Notes: generated from the sequence alone by a model not told the origin. Shown: positions 17,163 through 25,507, counted from the first letter of the stretch. The stretch is 64,000 nt of DNA from Gemmatimonadota bacterium (GCA_018673255.1 JABHDC010000048.1:1-64000); one strand, 5' to 3'. Made by a program: numbers and translations.

Positions 17163-17191
17163 TTGACGACTGGTATCCTGCCCGGTAGGTT
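17163..17191 (+). promoter_or_regulatory. Promoter candidate for the thiamine operon
   Basis: TTGACG at 17163-17168 (5 of 6 to the -35 consensus) and TAGGTT at 17186-17191 (3 of 6 to the -10) are separated by 17 bases. The predicted start of transcription would fall just upstream of the riboswitch aptamer, which is the expected geometry. The weak -10 limits confidence. Confidence 0.4.
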
Positions 17192-17209
17192 CGCTCATCA
17201 ATACCGGAC

Positions 17210-17291
17210 TCCGTTGGGGGTGGCCCGCCGTTGGGCCTGAGACCACACCCTTCGAACCTGACCTGGTTGATGCCAGCGTAGGGAACACGGA
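17210..17291 (+). promoter_or_regulatory. TPP riboswitch (THI element)
   Basis: All conserved parts of the thiamine pyrophosphate aptamer are present in order. P1 pairs TCCGT (17210-17214) with ACGGA (17287-17291). A P3 stem GGCCC/GGGCC encloses GCCGTT. The invariant CTGAGA is at 17237-17242. The sequence then runs ACCCTTCGAACCTGACCTGG and ends TGATGCCAGCGTAGGGAA, nearly identical to the family consensus. TPP binding should shut off the downstream TonB receptor and thiamine pyrophosphokinase. The 100 bases after the aptamer contain GC-rich complementary segments (GCCGC/GCGGC) but no U-tract, so control is probably translational. Confidence 0.96.
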
Positions 17292-17395
17292 CCGCCTCGG
17301 TGATCAGCGCAACGCGCGCAGGTCCTGCGGGCCGCACCCTTCGGGGCACGCGGCTCTTTGTGGTTCTACAGGCCGCGCTCACCGATGGAATGATC

Positions 17396-19741
17396 ATGAG
17401 ACATCTTCTAGTAGCAGTTTTCGTTGCCGTGTTGACCTCGATTGCTTCGGCCGATGATCCGGGCGGCCTGACCGGTCGTGTCCTCGACGCCGCGACCGGT
17501 GTCCCGATCGCCGGTGCCCTCGTACAGGCCGGTGGCCAGGCAACACTCACCGATTCAGTCGGCCTCTTCCGGCTTACCGATGGGGTCGACAGCCTCATCG
17601 TCACACACGTCGCCTACCATGCGGCAGGATTCGCCGCAACCGATCAGTTGGTGATCCGCCTGCATGCACGAATGCTGACGGCTCCCGAGATCGTGGTGCG
17701 GGCCGGTCTGACCCGGCAGAGACTGGGAGAGATCACGGCCAGTGTGGATGTGGTGAGCGCCGACGAGCTGGCAGGTCAGCATCATCTGCAGGATCTCACC
17801 GATGGCATGGCGAACATGCACTGGGCCGGGGGGACGTCACGACCGCGGTATTTTCAGATCCGCGGTATCGGTGAGCGTAGCCAGTATGCCGGCGAAGGGC
17901 CCCCGAGTTTCGCCGTGGGATTCGTCGTGGATGATGTCGAGCTGTCGGGGCTGGGTACGACGGCGATGCTCTTCGACATGGAGCAGGTGGAAATTTTCAA
18001 GGGCCCCCAGTCCACGGTCTTCGGCCCGGATGCCATGGCGGGATTGATTTCCATGCGTTCGGTTGAGCCCGGTCAACGGCTGAACCCGCAATTGCAGGCC
18101 AGTCTCGGTGGGGACGGACTTGCCGAGCTCGGGGCGGCCGTCAATCTGCCATTGACGCACCATTGGCGGGCGCGCTTGTCCTATGGCGGTCAGCGCGCCG
18201 ACGGATATCGCGACAACGTGTATCTGAATACGGATGACAGCAATGGCCGTCGCGAACAGACGCTGCGCGCCAAGCTGCAGTACAAGGGCGGATCGTCGGA
18301 GCAAGCGACGCTCACCTTGTTCCGCAGTGAGGCGGACAATGGCTACGATGCCTGGTCTCCGGACAACAATACCCGCTTCACGACCTACAGCGACCAGCCC
18401 GGCCGTGACGAGCAGACGACGACGGGTGGATCCCTGCGTCTTCGGTGGCCCCTGTCTGGCGGGTTGCAACTGCTGTCGATCACCTCTGCGTCGACGACGG
18501 ATGTCCTCTATTCGTACGACAGCGACTGGGCCAATGACGACTTCTGGGCCGGGGATCCCTACCGGTTCGATCCGGCAGTCGAAGGCTGGAGCTACGACTT
18601 TTTCGATTCCAATCTGCGCCAGCGAACGACCTGGACACAGGAGGGACGGCTGCTGAGTGCGCGTGTGCCCGGTCTGGGCGGGGACGGCGTTGTGGGCTTC
18701 TACGCCAAACGTCTGCGTGAGCAGGACGATGCGACAGGTTATCTGTTTGGTGGCGATGCGGAAGATCTGGACAGCGAATTCGACATCGACAATCTCGCCC
18801 TGTATACGCAGTGGCAACGTGTCCTGTCACATGACGTGCGATTGCTCGTCAATCTGCGCGCCGATCGTCACGGCACGCAGTATCGGGGCGTGTCCAATGG
18901 TGGCGCCGACCAGGTGCGATTCGACACACAGGGCTGGCTGACCGGTGGTCGTCTGGCACTGAGTCGGGCGCTTCGAGTGGGTCGCGTCTTCGCCGCGTTG
19001 TCCCGCGGCTATCGCCCGGGTGGGGTCAACCAGCACCCGCGACTGAGTGAAGCGCATCGCCCCTACGACGCAGAGAGCGTGTGGAATGCCGAGACCGGTC
19101 TCAGAGCCACCGGCGAACGCGGCCACGCATCGATCACCCTCTTCTACGCACAGCGACGGGATCAGCATGTGGAGCTGTCGAGCCAGCAGGATCCGGGTGA
19201 TCCCAACAGTTTCGTCTATTTCACGGCCAATGCCGCCACAGGGCGGAATGCGGGTGCCGAAGCCCAGGCGCGGTATCGACTGACGCACGAGTGGAGCCTG
19301 CATTCGAGTGCCGGTTGGTTGTCGACGCACACACAGGCTTACAGCTTCGATACGGCTGAGGGCGAGCGTCTGACACTCGGCGACCGCGAAGCGGCCCACG
19401 CGCCGTCCTACAGTCTGCGTGTGGGAGCTGACTACGATCACTCAAATGGCGCGATGGCCCGGCTCACGTGGAGTGCAACCGATGGTTTCTTCTACTCGGA
19501 CAGCCACGATCAGCAGGCAGCGGCCCAGCAGCAGTTGCACGGATCGGTTGGCTACCGGGGTGACGGGTGGTCTCTGCGCCTGTGGGGGCGCAATCTGCTG
19601 GATGAGCGTTACACCACACGGGGCTTCTACTTTGGCCTCGAGCCGCCGGCATACGAACCCACACTGTATGTGACGCACGGGGACCCGAGACAGATCGGCA
19701 TCACCCTGCGAGCTGATCTGGGGAGTGATCATGGCTCCTGA
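17396..19741 (+). CDS. TonB-dependent outer-membrane receptor, TPP-regulated (thiamine uptake)
   Basis: 781 aa. A signal peptide with cleavage after ASA (about residue 19) is followed by a carboxypeptidase-regulatory-like domain (GLTGRVLDAATGVPIAGALV), a plug domain (about 95-205: LGEITASVDVVSADELAG, FQIRGIGERSQY, VEIFKGPQSTVFGPDAMAGLI) and a 22-strand barrel ending NLLDERYTTRG and LRADL. Its position directly behind a TPP riboswitch and overlapping thiamine pyrophosphokinase by 11 bases makes thiamine or a thiamine derivative the likely substrate. Start ATG 17396 has GGA 6 bases upstream; ATG 17390 is possible. No PnuT or ThiBPQ inner-membrane transporter gene lies nearby. Confidence 0.92.
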   Translation: MRHLLVAVFVAVLTSIASADDPGGLTGRVLDAATGVPIAGALVQAGGQATLTDSVGLFRLTDGVDSLIVTHVAYHAAGFAATDQLVIRLHARMLTAPEIVVRAGLTRQRLGEITASVDVVSADELAGQHHLQDLTDGMANMHWAGGTSRPRYFQIRGIGERSQYAGEGPPSFAVGFVVDDVELSGLGTTAMLFDMEQVEIFKGPQSTVFGPDAMAGLISMRSVEPGQRLNPQLQASLGGDGLAELGAAVNLPLTHHWRARLSYGGQRADGYRDNVYLNTDDSNGRREQTLRAKLQYKGGSSEQATLTLFRSEADNGYDAWSPDNNTRFTTYSDQPGRDEQTTTGGSLRLRWPLSGGLQLLSITSASTTDVLYSYDSDWANDDFWAGDPYRFDPAVEGWSYDFFDSNLRQRTTWTQEGRLLSARVPGLGGDGVVGFYAKRLREQDDATGYLFGGDAEDLDSEFDIDNLALYTQWQRVLSHDVRLLVNLRADRHGTQYRGVSNGGADQVRFDTQGWLTGGRLALSRALRVGRVFAALSRGYRPGGVNQHPRLSEAHRPYDAESVWNAETGLRATGERGHASITLFYAQRRDQHVELSSQQDPGDPNSFVYFTANAATGRNAGAEAQARYRLTHEWSLHSSAGWLSTHTQAYSFDTAEGERLTLGDREAAHAPSYSLRVGADYDHSNGAMARLTWSATDGFFYSDSHDQQAAAQQQLHGSVGYRGDGWSLRLWGRNLLDERYTTRGFYFGLEPPAYEPTLYVTHGDPRQIGITLRADLGSDHGS

Positions 19742-20444
19742 GCAGGGCGCGCATCAGACGGACGCTGCCGTCATTGTGGGCAATGGGCCACCGCCCTCTG
19801 CCCCATTGCTGGCTCACCTCCTCGAAGAGGGGGCGCTGCTGCTGTGCGCCGACGGGGGCGCGAATACTGTGCACCGTCTCGGTTACACCCCGCATGCAGT
19901 CGTCGGTGACCTCGACTCGGCCGATGAGGCCCTGCGGTCTGCCTGGCCCACAACGACATGGATTTGCGTGGATGGTGACGACACGGGAACGGATCTGCAG
20001 AAGATCCTGGCCTATGCGGTTCAGTCCGGTGTACGCCGAGCCGTCCTGACTGGTGTCACGGGCGGCCGAACCGATCACACCCTGTGGAATCTCGGTCTGC
20101 TGCCAGTCTTTGCCGCCGATCTGGACCTGTGTGTCATCGACGATGACTGCCTGATGCGGATGATCGTCGACGGGACTTCGTTCCAGGCACCCAGAGGATT
20201 GAAGGTGTCCCTGTGCCCACTGGCAGGCAGCGTCGACGGGATCACCACGCGAGGGCTGCGGTGGCCACTGCGCGACGAGGCGCTGGTCCCCGGTCTCCGG
20301 GATGGTATCAGCAACGAAGTGGTGGATTCACCTGTCGAGATACGTGTCGGCGGAGAACGGCCGCTGCTGCTGGTGATCCAGCGGGAGGGTGTCGGGGCCG
20401 ATCTTGGCCTGATCGAGGCCACAGCGAGTGTTCACACCACCTGA
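19731..20444 (+). CDS. thiN: Thiamine pyrophosphokinase
   Basis: 237 aa. Converts thiamine plus ATP to TPP and AMP. Diagnostic motifs: CADGGANTVHRLGYTPHAVVGDLDS in the first domain (DGGAN and GDxDS are invariant), GDDTGTDLQKILAYA, and TGVTGGRTDHTLWNLGLL. The C-terminal beta domain carries SLCPLAG and TTRGLRWPL with the thiamine-binding region near SNEV. ATG 19731 has GGGGAG 5 bases upstream and overlaps the receptor gene, which supports co-translation. As the second gene of a TPP-riboswitch operon it completes a salvage route from external thiamine to cofactor. Confidence 0.94.
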   Translation: MAPEQGAHQTDAAVIVGNGPPPSAPLLAHLLEEGALLLCADGGANTVHRLGYTPHAVVGDLDSADEALRSAWPTTTWICVDGDDTGTDLQKILAYAVQSGVRRAVLTGVTGGRTDHTLWNLGLLPVFAADLDLCVIDDDCLMRMIVDGTSFQAPRGLKVSLCPLAGSVDGITTRGLRWPLRDEALVPGLRDGISNEVVDSPVEIRVGGERPLLLVIQREGVGADLGLIEATASVHTT

Positions 20445-20470
20445 AGCGGGGCCACCCACCAGAGACCAGG

Positions 20471-20540
20471 AGCCTGTCCGAGTATCCCATCTGGGCAACA
20501 TCCACGTCATAGCCTGTTAGAGCGAATACCCGGACAGGCT
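20471..20540. repeat. MITE-like palindromic repeat, copy 1 (short form)
   Basis: AGCCTGTCCG (20471-20480) and CGGACAGGCT (20531-20540) are perfect terminal inverted repeats; including flanks the match is 12 of 13. The internal sequence AGTATCCCATCTGGGC and AGAGCGAATACC matches copies 2 and 3. At 70 bp it lacks the central 95-100 bp of copy 2. It sits between the converging thiN and HAD genes, where it may also act as a terminator hairpin. Confidence 0.85.
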
Positions 20541-20541
20541 T

Positions 20542-21342
20542 CTAGGCCTCAAGCAATCCCAACAGCGACGGTAGTTGCAGCAGGCGCTCGATCTCGATCG
20601 TGGCTCGCTCCGGGCCCGATGGCGCACTGCGATCCGCATTGAGCCAGCAGCAGGGCAGGCCCGCTGCTGCGGCGCCGACCACATCGTTGGCATAGGAGTC
20701 ACCCACGTAGAGACAGCGGGCAGGGTCCACGCTCAACCGGCGGCAGCCCTCCAGGAAGATGGCTGGATCCGGCTTGCGGATGCCGAATTCTTCCGAGAGC
20801 ACAACGCAGGCAAAGGCCTGTCCCAATCCGAGGGTTTCCAGCTTCGAATACTGCACATCGGGGTAGGCGTTGGAGACGACACCCACGCGGTATCGGCTTC
20901 GGCAGGCCTCAACTACGGGCACAGCCCCTTCGATCGGTGCTTCGACGACGGCGTAGAGTTCCAGGTACGCGTCGGTGACCGCTGCCGTCTCGGTCTCTCC
21001 TGCGGCCCTACCAAGCTCCTGCAGAAGGATGCGCGATCGTTCATCGCGTGCCGCACGTAGACTGTTGCCGGCACTGAAGACGTGATTCTCCGTCGCACGA
21101 TCCGAAGCGGCCCAGGCGGCAGCCAACACGTGGATGGTGCAGGATCCGAGCAGGTCGGGCAGTTGTTGTCTCATCTGCTCCAACACCAGGCCCTGAGCGC
21201 GTCGTCGATCGAAGAGGGTCTCATCGACATCGAAGAGAATGGCGTCGAGGTGGGTGAGATCCAGTGGCACGGGCTTGGTGTGGGCAGGATTGGGGTGGCC
21301 CGCATCGGGAGTGCGAGTCTTGTGCTGGTCAGATTTGGACAT
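20542..21342 (-). CDS. HAD-superfamily phosphatase (subfamily IA)
   Basis: 266 aa. Motif I DVDETLFD (nucleophile Asp and acid/base Asp) lies near residue 38 after a 30-residue polar N-terminal tail. A helical cap (about 45-135) follows. Motif II is VVSNAY, motif III the lysine in IRKPDPAIF, and motif IV YVGDSYANDVVGA. It resembles YjjG/Gph-type phosphatases acting on small phosphorylated metabolites. Its stop lies 1 base beyond repeat copy 1. The substrate is not predictable. Confidence 0.88.
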   Translation of the reverse strand: MSKSDQHKTRTPDAGHPNPAHTKPVPLDLTHLDAILFDVDETLFDRRRAQGLVLEQMRQQLPDLLGSCTIHVLAAAWAASDRATENHVFSAGNSLRAARDERSRILLQELGRAAGETETAAVTDAYLELYAVVEAPIEGAVPVVEACRSRYRVGVVSNAYPDVQYSKLETLGLGQAFACVVLSEEFGIRKPDPAIFLEGCRRLSVDPARCLYVGDSYANDVVGAAAAGLPCCWLNADRSAPSGPERATIEIERLLQLPSLLGLLEA

Positions 21343-21364
21343 GTCGCCTCAGGATGCAGACGGT

Positions 21365-22039
21365 CTAGCGGCTCTGGGCGTCGTCATCTGGATTCGAGTC
21401 CGAACTCGCATCTGGACTCGCATCTGGACTCGCATCTGGACTTGTGTCTGGACTTGTGTCTGGACTTGTGTCTGGACTTGTGTCTGGACTTGTGTCTGGA
21501 CTCGCGTCTGGACTCGCGTCTGGACTCGCGTCTGGATCGGCACTCTCATCCCGGGCCGGATCATCCACGGCGTCTCCATCCAGCCTGCTCTGGTACAACA
21601 GGGCCGTGCGCGCGAGAAAGATCAGATGCGTTACCAGGTAGGCGGCGCCGTAGAGCAAGGTCGCCTCGAGCCGGTGATCGCTGGCGGTGTTGGCAGCACG
21701 CATCAACGACAACATGATCAGACACAACATCAATAGGGGGCGAGGATCACCCAGTGGTCGGGATCGCCAGATCTGCACGCCGAGCTGGGCGCGCGTCATC
21801 CATGCTGAGTCGGAGGTCGGTTTGCGGAAGAGCCGTGGCAGCATCATCCACGCCATGACGATCATCATCGCCGCCATGGGCTGACCCAACCACACTGGAA
21901 TCAGGGCAGCAGGTAGAAGCAGGAATCGCAGCCAGCCGCACCAGGGATTGGCGCCACGAACCCAGGCATCAGGAGTCATCAGCATCATGAGGAAGCAAGC
22001 TATGATGCTGCCCGGAAAGCCGCCAGCCCCAAGGCTCAC
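21365..22039 (-). CDS. Membrane protein with repetitive Pro-Asp-Ala/Thr-Ser tail
   Basis: 224 aa starting at a GTG. Residues 1-160 have about four to five hydrophobic helices; no family recognised. The C-terminal 55 residues are a run of four-residue units PDAS and PDTS (three A-type, five T-type, then A-type again), encoded by a 12-bp tandem array. The tail is acidic, probably disordered, and could act as a periplasmic or cytosolic spacer. The upstream leader and start codon lie in a 26-bp triplicated sequence. Confidence 0.62.
   Translation of the reverse strand: MSLGAGGFPGSIIACFLMMLMTPDAWVRGANPWCGWLRFLLLPAALIPVWLGQPMAAMMIVMAWMMLPRLFRKPTSDSAWMTRAQLGVQIWRSRPLGDPRPLLMLCLIMLSLMRAANTASDHRLEATLLYGAAYLVTHLIFLARTALLYQSRLDGDAVDDPARDESADPDASPDASPDASPDTSPDTSPDTSPDTSPDTSPDASPDASPDASSDSNPDDDAQSR
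21387..21542. repeat. 12-bp tandem repeat array (13 units)
   Basis: Thirteen units of 12 bases. Units 3-12 (21411-21530) are near perfect and fall in blocks: TCTGGACTCGCA twice, TCTGGACTTGTG five times, TCTGGACTCGCG three times; outer units are diverged. The length is a multiple of three, so the copy number can change without breaking the frame of the host gene. Homogeneous blocks imply recent slippage or unequal crossing-over. Confidence 0.95.
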
Positions 22040-22105
22040 ACACTACATGAAGCAGAGCGCCTCATACACTACATGAAGCCGACCGCTTCACACACTACAT
22101 GAAGC
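22036..22105. repeat. Three 18-bp direct repeats with 26-bp period
   Basis: TCACACACTACATGAAGC at 22036-22053 and 22088-22105, and TCATACACTACATGAAGC at 22062-22079. Spacers are 8 bases and similar in composition. On the minus strand each unit reads GCTTCATGTAGTGTGTGA; the right-hand copy encodes the last residues and stop of the radical SAM gene, and the left-hand copy contains the GTG start of the membrane protein. This looks like triplication of a gene 3' end. Confidence 0.85.
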
Positions 22106-23038
22106 GGCGCCCAGTACGCAGAACTTGGCGCAGTGTGGATGGTTGAGTTTCACCGGCGTGGATGCTTCGGCCAGGGAGGTCCCCATTTCGAAGGCCTCAT
22201 GGTATGGAAGCAGGGTGCATGAGAGCACGACGGGGGATTCGGCTCCCTTGCGGCGCACGACCATGCGCGACGAGGAACACATGACCTCGTCCGGTGACTT
22301 GTCGAGGATGCCCCAGCAGGCGGTGGTGATCTCGGGAACATCGACTCGTTCGTCCATCTCAGGGAACAGGATCAGTTGCGCGGGCGAACTGGCGTCGATG
22401 CGGATGTTGTGCCGGGCGAAGAGCTGCCGGTATCCTTCCCGCAACTCGGCGTCGTCATCTCCCCAGCGTGTGCGACCGGCGGCGGCGATGTGGAAACCGT
22501 GGCTCGACAGCCATTCCAGACCTTCGAGCATGGGCGTCCAGGAACGAGGCCCCCGTTCCTCCTCGTGTAGTCGCTGGCCGTAGTGGTCGACGGAGATGCG
22601 CAGGGTCAGCTTGCGGCCATAGATGCCGTGCAGCCTCAACAGGTCCTCACCGCACTTCATCATCGGCTTCATGGCATTCGTCAGCACGAGCACTTCGAAT
22701 CCCCGCCCCAGGGCGTCCTCGATCATGGTGATGATCTCAGGATTCATGAAGGGCTCGCCGCCGGTGAAGCCGATCTCGCGCGTGACCCAGTGGTCAGTCT
22801 GAATCTCGTCGAGATAAACGGCCACTTCCCGGGCCGTCAGATAGGCCAGCCGATCATTGCGCGGGCTCGACTCGATATAGCAGTTGGCGCATTCGAGATT
22901 GCACAACGTCCCTGTGTTGAACCAGAGTGTGTCCAGACTCGTCAGCGCCACGTGGGCCCGTTCGTCACCGTCGGCGGTGATCTCCGGATCCTTGAATTTT
23001 CGAGGATCCAGGACCGGTATTGTCTCTGTCTGCGTCAT
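22088..23038 (-). CDS. Radical SAM enzyme linked to ArsM-like methyltransferase
   Basis: 316 aa. A canonical CxxxCxxC cluster site, CNLECANCY, lies near residue 47, followed by GFTGGEPFMNPEI (the GGE SAM-binding motif) and LRISVDHYG. The C-terminal third is rich in cysteines: ACWGI, VMCSSSRMVV, LSCTLLP and HCAKFCVLGAASC, which may bind an auxiliary Fe-S cluster or substrate. It lacks the features I associate with ArsS (arsenosugar enzyme) and has no RCCLKC motif of ArsL. It starts 9 bases after the ArsM-like stop, so it is co-transcribed with that gene and the PiT permease. A role in making an organoarsenical is inferred from the neighbours. Confidence 0.82.
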   Translation of the reverse strand: MTQTETIPVLDPRKFKDPEITADGDERAHVALTSLDTLWFNTGTLCNLECANCYIESSPRNDRLAYLTAREVAVYLDEIQTDHWVTREIGFTGGEPFMNPEIITMIEDALGRGFEVLVLTNAMKPMMKCGEDLLRLHGIYGRKLTLRISVDHYGQRLHEEERGPRSWTPMLEGLEWLSSHGFHIAAAGRTRWGDDDAELREGYRQLFARHNIRIDASSPAQLILFPEMDERVDVPEITTACWGILDKSPDEVMCSSSRMVVRRKGAESPVVLSCTLLPYHEAFEMGTSLAEASTPVKLNHPHCAKFCVLGAASCSV

Positions 23039-23047
23039 CGATTCCTC

Positions 23048-24211
23048 TTAGCAGCAGCCATCGGGGCCGCAGGAGACTTCGGTCGTGGCGTCGTATTCGA
23101 GTCCCTTGCTCTGACGTGCATGCCGTGTCTGAAGGCCAGCACAATCGAAGGGTGTGGGCTCCTCAACCGGTTCACGTGGCTCGATGGCCTCGAAGTACTG
23201 AGCATAGGGTTCCCGGGTGAGGATCTCAAAAGTCTTGCGGCACACGGCGACGCGCTCTCCACGTCTGTAGAGGTGGCCATCGTCGTCTCTGGTTTCACGA
23301 AAGGGGCCGCGGTAGATGACGGCTTCGTTGTGATCCCAGCACTCGCCCTGCTTGCCTTTCCAGGCCGTGATGGTCACCGACCGAAACTCGATTCCTTCGA
23401 CTGTGCGCCAGGGCGTTTCGTCGCGCTTGACCATCTCCACACCGTAGAATCCGGCGTCGACAAAGGCCTGCAGGAATTCCTCCTCCTCCATGGCGCCGGA
23501 GATGCAGCCACTCCAGAGTTCCGGGTCGGATTTCATGTGATCGGGCACCGGTTCATCGGCGACGATATCGCTGATGGCGGCACGGCCCCCACGGCGCAGG
23601 ACGCGGAAAATCTCCTCGAAGAGCTGCTTCTTCTCCGTGTCTGAAACGAGATTCAGCACGCAGTTGCTCAGAACCAGATCGACGGCGTCATCACCGACCA
23701 GAGGTGTTTCCCGTCGCATGGCCGCGACCTGGGCCTCGTAGCGCTCGAGTGAGGCGGGATCGCTCACGGGATTGCTCTGCAACCAGGTTTCCAGGGCGCC
23801 ACGATCCAGCCCCAGGTCCTGAATCCGTCCCTTGCGGAATTCGACATTGTCATACCCGATGGTACGGGCCAGATCCCCCTGATGCCGGCGGGCCAGGTCG
23901 AGCATGTCGTCATTCATGTCGACGCCAATGACGCGACCTTCAGCGCCGACAATCTGCGAGGTGATGTAGCAGATCTTGCCTCCACCGGAGCCAAGATCCA
24001 GAACGGTGTCGCCGGGCCGGGCGAAGGCGGACGGATCGCCACAGCCATAGTCTTTCTCGAGGATCTCGTCGGGCAGGATCTTCAGATACTGCGGATCGTA
24101 GTCGACAGGGCAGCACAACAGGGCTTCAGGTGCTTCGGCAGCCGCCGAGTAGCGCTGCCGCACACTCTCGGTGACGGCGGTGACGTCATTGGCAGGCAAA
24201 GTCGTCGTCAT
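23048..24211 (-). CDS. arsM: ArsM-like arsenite S-adenosylmethionine methyltransferase
   Basis: 387 aa. It carries the three conserved arsenic-binding cysteine contexts of ArsM: YGCGDP (near residue 57), SNCVLNLVSD (near 193) and GCISGAMEEEEF (near 240). The SAM motif is VLDLGSGGGKICYI and the acidic motif VIGVDMNDD. The C-terminal 120 residues are longer than in classic ArsM and end in CGPDGCC, a possible extra metal site. An additional CCPVDYD near residue 33 is typical of one uncharacterised ArsM subgroup. The reaction would be stepwise methylation of As(III). It is the middle gene of a tight PiT-ArsM-radical SAM operon (15- and 9-base gaps). No ArsR, ArsC or ArsB gene is near. Confidence 0.82.
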   Translation of the reverse strand: MTTTLPANDVTAVTESVRQRYSAAAEAPEALLCCPVDYDPQYLKILPDEILEKDYGCGDPSAFARPGDTVLDLGSGGGKICYITSQIVGAEGRVIGVDMNDDMLDLARRHQGDLARTIGYDNVEFRKGRIQDLGLDRGALETWLQSNPVSDPASLERYEAQVAAMRRETPLVGDDAVDLVLSNCVLNLVSDTEKKQLFEEIFRVLRRGGRAAISDIVADEPVPDHMKSDPELWSGCISGAMEEEEFLQAFVDAGFYGVEMVKRDETPWRTVEGIEFRSVTITAWKGKQGECWDHNEAVIYRGPFRETRDDDGHLYRRGERVAVCRKTFEILTREPYAQYFEAIEPREPVEEPTPFDCAGLQTRHARQSKGLEYDATTEVSCGPDGCC

Positions 24212-24226
24212 CGGGTCTTTCCAGTT

Positions 24227-25405
24227 TCAGATTTTGGCAATGGTCTGTGTCAGATGATAGACGATCGCTGCGATGGACGCACCGATCGGCAAAGTGATAA
24301 TCCAGGCACCCAGGATCTTCAGGATAGTACGGATGTGTCCACCCCCGCTGCTGGCGCCGATGCCAAACAGGGCGCCGCAGGAGACGTGGGTGGTGGATAC
24401 GGGTACGCCGAATTTCGAGGCGCCCAGTACCAGGAAACTGGTGACAAGGTTGGCCGCCAGGCCGCGTCCCTCGTCCAATTCGGTGATCTCTTCCGACATC
24501 ACCTGCGCTACACGTCGCGCTGAGAGCAGGCCACCCAGGGCCATGATGGAGGCGATGGCGACGATCAGCCATTGCTGCGTGCCCGTGGCCAGGCTTGTGC
24601 CGATCAAAAGTACGCCAGCGATCTTCGGCGTGTCATTCAGACCACGGGCAAAACTGACCAGCAGACCGCTGAGGCAGTGAAGTATACCTACACCATCCAC
24701 GGCGGACACGCCTGGCAGATTGAGCACACTCACGCGACAGGAGTCCTCGTTGCCGAAGCGCAGGGCCGGGAGGGCGGCTGGTAAGGCAGTGGCCCGTGCT
24801 GCTGCGCCAACGCGCGCGGCGCCGACAGATCCGCCCCCCGAAACATCAACAGGAAGAGGCACTGGCGCAGCAGCCGGCTCGAGGCAGAGGCAATCGTCCG
24901 GCTCCAGACCCCAGTGACGACGCACGATCCGCCCTCCCGTGTAGAGGATGGCCGCAAGTGTTGCCGCCAGCAGCGGACTGATCGCCAGAGGCAGAGCGAA
25001 GGCGGTCCCCAGATGTTCAGCCTGCAGGGATCCCGTCGACAGGCCGGCACCAACCAGGGCGCCAATGAGCGCATGGGTCGTGGAGATGGGCAGACCAAGG
25101 CGGGTTGCCAGCAATACGGTCAATGCGGCGCCCGTGGCGACGGCAACGGGAAATGCGCCTTCAGCCAGGTAGGCGGGATCGACGAGCCCCTTGCCGGAGA
25201 ATGAGCGCACGAGCTGATCGGCGACGACGAGGGCCGCTACCGATCCCAGCCAGGTGGCCACCGTGGCGCCGATCAGGGCAGCTCGGTACGACAGAACACC
25301 ACTGCCATACAGGGTCGCGACGCCCTTGAAGTTGTCATTGGCGCCATTTGCATATGTGAGGAAGACGGCACCGATCGCAACGGCGACGAAGAACTCGGAG
25401 ATCAT
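24227..25405 (-). CDS. PiT-family inorganic phosphate (or arsenate) permease
   Basis: 392 aa, inner membrane, about 10 helices. Both halves hold the family repeat: TYANGANDNFKGVATLYGSG near the N-terminus and FARGLNDTPKIAG near residue 260, each followed by a helix hairpin and a P-ISTTH motif (LGLPISTTHALIG and FGVPVSTTHVSCG). The central loop is short and contains CLCLEP and EDSC. PiT proteins carry phosphate with Na+ or H+ and also take up arsenate. Being first in an operon with arsM and a radical SAM gene suggests arsenic or phosphate-starvation biology. Confidence 0.9.
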   Translation of the reverse strand: MISEFFVAVAIGAVFLTYANGANDNFKGVATLYGSGVLSYRAALIGATVATWLGSVAALVVADQLVRSFSGKGLVDPAYLAEGAFPVAVATGAALTVLLATRLGLPISTTHALIGALVGAGLSTGSLQAEHLGTAFALPLAISPLLAATLAAILYTGGRIVRRHWGLEPDDCLCLEPAAAPVPLPVDVSGGGSVGAARVGAAARATALPAALPALRFGNEDSCRVSVLNLPGVSAVDGVGILHCLSGLLVSFARGLNDTPKIAGVLLIGTSLATGTQQWLIVAIASIMALGGLLSARRVAQVMSEEITELDEGRGLAANLVTSFLVLGASKFGVPVSTTHVSCGALFGIGASSGGGHIRTILKILGAWIITLPIGASIAAIVYHLTQTIAKI

Positions 25406-25507
25406 GAACCATCCCTGGGCTTGAGCGGATTGTGAGCCGACTACGATGGTCCCGCCCGAAGAGGGTGTCCGTGAAATAATCCCCCGGAGCTGTACTCGGA
25501 ACGGACC

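Noticed and set aside
21387..21542. Repeat array considered as CRISPR
   Set aside because: Units are 12 bp, contiguous, without spacers and in frame with a coding tail; it is a tandem repeat.
22036..22105. 26-bp-period repeats considered as a mini-CRISPR
   Set aside because: Only three units, 8-base spacers of similar sequence, and the repeats overlap a gene end; no cas genes.
22583..23644. 353-residue open frame on the plus strand
   Set aside because: Antisense shadow of the radical SAM and ArsM-like genes; no motif.
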